A stretch of DNA of 44,713 nt from Streptomyces silaceus (GTDB lineage: Bacteria > Actinomycetota > Actinomycetes > Streptomycetales > Streptomycetaceae), in the NCBI RefSeq assembly GCF_001419745.1, contig NZ_LIRJ01000036.1:1-44713 (forward strand), given 5' to 3'. Made by a program: the position numbers and the translations under genes. The notes below the pieces were generated by a model. It did no database searches. It saw only the letters and a program-made list of their open reading frames with translations, and was not told the origin of the DNA. Below, one piece after another: positions 43,420 through 44,713 of this stretch. Positions within the stretch are counted from its first letter, which is position 1. Each line of letters opens with the position of its first letter.

Positions 43420-44492
43420 TCGTCTGGATCAACGGCGCGTCCGGTGCGGGCAAGACCAGCGCCGCACGGGAACTGATCGAGCTGATCCCGAACAGCACAC
43501 TCTTCGACCCCGAGGTCATCGGCGGCGCACTGACCCAGCTGCTGCCGCCCAAGCACCTCGCCGAGGTGAGTGACCATCAGGACCTGCCGATCTGGCGCAG
43601 GCTCGTCGTCGACACGGCCGCCGCGCTGCACGCGGAGGTCGGCGGCGCGCTCGTGGTGCCGATGACACTGCTGCGCCAGGAGTACCGCGATGAGATCTTC
43701 GGCGGTCTCGCCTCGCGCAGGATCGCCGTGCACCATGTCCTGCTCGCCCCGGATGAAACGATCCTGCGCGCACGAGCGGCCGGCCGGGACGCGGCCCCGG
43801 ACCCGTCCGACGGGGCGGACAGAGCGGACGGAACGGACGGAACGATGCGCGTCCGGCAGTGGTCGTCCGACCCCATCGAGCCGTATCGCACCGCCCTCAC
43901 CGGCTGGCTCGGCGCGGACGCCCACCGCATCGACACCACCGCACTCACCCCGTACGAGACCGCCGAACGCCTCGCCGACGCCGTCCGTACCGGCACCGCG
44001 CCCGTCTGCGACATCGTGCAGACACCCGAGCCCACCGCCGAGACCCTCGCCGCCGGAGTGCTCCTCTTCGACGAGCAGGACCGGGTGCTGCTCGTCGACC
44101 CGACGTACAAGCCCGGATGGGAGTTCCCCGGCGGCGTCGTCGAACCGGGCGAGGCACCCGCGCGCGCGGGTGTGCGTGAAGTGGCGGAGGAGACCGGCAT
44201 CCAGCTCACCGGGACCCCGCGCCTGCTCGTCGCCGACTGGGAGCCGCCCATCCCACCCGGATACGGCGGGATGCGCCTGCTCTTCGACGGCGGCAGACTC
44301 GACGGCGGCGAGGTCCGCATGCTGCTGCCAGGGCCCGAACTGCGCGCCTGGCGCTTCGTCACCGAGGAGGAGGCCGCCGGCCTGCTCCCCGCCGTGCGCT
44401 ACGCGAGGCTCCGCTGGGCGCTGCGCGCACGCGAGCGCGGCACCACGCTCTACCTGGAGGCCGGCGCCCCCGGCGACGGGCTCGACGCATAG
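43416..44492 (+). CDS. TmrB-like P-loop protein fused to a Nudix hydrolase
   Basis: A 358-residue two-domain protein. Residues 1-195 are a P-loop kinase-like domain: MIVWINGASGAGKTSAAREL (Walker A 7-14), FDPEVIGGALTQLLPP and LVVPMTLLRQEYRDEIFGGL resemble B. subtilis tunicamycin-resistance protein TmrB. A short Asp/Gly repeat linker (about 131-143) lies inside. Residues 205-358 are a Nudix hydrolase with an intact box at 240-262 (G-x5-E-x7-REVAEETGI). The two domains could handle a nucleotide-linked substrate in sequence, or give self-resistance; this is inference. GGAG lies five bases before ATG 43416, within the integrase remnant. Confidence 0.9.
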   Translation: MIVWINGASGAGKTSAARELIELIPNSTLFDPEVIGGALTQLLPPKHLAEVSDHQDLPIWRRLVVDTAAALHAEVGGALVVPMTLLRQEYRDEIFGGLASRRIAVHHVLLAPDETILRARAAGRDAAPDPSDGADRADGTDGTMRVRQWSSDPIEPYRTALTGWLGADAHRIDTTALTPYETAERLADAVRTGTAPVCDIVQTPEPTAETLAAGVLLFDEQDRVLLVDPTYKPGWEFPGGVVEPGEAPARAGVREVAEETGIQLTGTPRLLVADWEPPIPPGYGGMRLLFDGGRLDGGEVRMLLPGPELRAWRFVTEEEAAGLLPAVRYARLRWALRARERGTTLYLEAGAPGDGLDA

Positions 44493-44713
44493 CCGTCCGC
44501 CGCGGCCCGCAGCACCTCCGAGGCCCGCTCCGTCACCGGGTCCCCGTGCCCGAAGCACGCCACCTCGTGCTCCAGCGCGGCCAGCCGGCGCAACGAGTCG
44601 ATCGCACGCGCGCGGTCGAGATTGAACACGCCGAGTACCACCTGGCCGTCCACGGGCGACGCGGCGACCGCGTCGCCCGTGAACAGCACCCCGCGCGCGG
44701 GCAGATGAACGGC
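44450..44713 (-). CDS. Metallo-beta-lactamase-fold hydrolase, C-terminal part (cut by window end)
   Basis: The last 87 residues of an MBL-fold protein whose N-terminus lies past the right edge. LPARGVLFTGDAVAAS is the strand with the metal-bridging Asp of the fold (FTGD), and HEVACFGHGDPVTERASEVLRAAADG contains the late His ligand. It overlaps the Nudix gene tail-to-tail by 43 bases. Substrate cannot be told from the fragment. Confidence 0.88.
   Translation of the reverse strand, partial: AVHLPARGVLFTGDAVAASPVDGQVVLGVFNLDRARAIDSLRRLAALEHEVACFGHGDPVTERASEVLRAAADGYASSPSPGAPASR

Overview
The window is high-G+C DNA with dense gene packing, frequent GTG/TTG starts and many 4-bp ATGA/GTGA overlaps, and it carries the actinobacterial Pup-proteasome system. 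Everything points to the chromosome core of a Streptomyces species. From memory, the order conservon - HelY-like helicase - tatC/tatA - pafC/pafB - two FKBPs - pafA - MFS/LacI - prcA/prcB - pup - dop - arc matches the region that holds the rar/cvn9 conservon and the proteasome genes in S. coelicolor. That synteny was not computed here.

Left part (1-9 kb): the N-terminal part of an aldo/keto reductase, a DUF418 membrane protein, an SGNH hydrolase, a secreted and C-terminally anchored protein, and a TetR regulator divergent from a DrrAB-type ABC exporter across three 15-bp palindromes. serC follows, then a short stretch recognised as a widespread Streptomyces intergenic repeat.

7.7-13.3 kb: a complete conservon (sensor-like ATPase CvnA, roadblock CvnB, DUF742 CvnC, Ras-like GTPase CvnD) with two cytochrome P450 genes, all six translationally overlapped. 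One P450 lacks the usually invariant ExxR arginine (CYP157 type). Upstream and divergent, a short Cys-ending leader peptide precedes an SsuD-like flavin monooxygenase, suggesting sulfur/cysteine control.

15-34.6 kb: a long minus-strand housekeeping block. It holds a Ski2/HelY-type helicase, a lipid kinase, Tat translocase (tatC, tatA), two small proteins, the DNA-damage regulator pair pafB/pafC, a cytoplasmic FKBP, a two-domain FKBP lipoprotein and the Pup ligase pafA. An MFS transporter and divergent LacI regulator sit between pafA and prcA. Then come the 20S core subunits prcA and prcB, a shortened endonuclease VII-like gene overlapping prcB, pup (ending GGQ, so it needs deamidation), the deamidase/depupylase dop, and the ATPase arc with its C-terminal QYL activator. 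A ferredoxin is divergent from arc. Pup is deamidated by Dop, ligated to substrates by PafA, and pupylated substrates are unfolded by ARC into PrcAB.

34.6-39.1 kb: a secreted protein, the tRNA m1A58 methyltransferase trmI, and a striking in-frame chimera that joins the N-terminal half of an MFS transporter to the C-terminal half of a site-2 protease with CBS domains. Divergent from it are a TetR regulator and, further on, a STAS anti-sigma-factor antagonist.

39.1-43.4 kb: an accessory patch with lower G+C and low gene density. It has three small membrane-anchored proteins of unknown function and broken phage/integrase remnants.

Right end: a TmrB-like P-loop domain fused to a Nudix hydrolase, then the C-terminal part of a metallo-beta-lactamase-fold protein cut by the window edge. 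I saw no rRNA, tRNA or CRISPR array.
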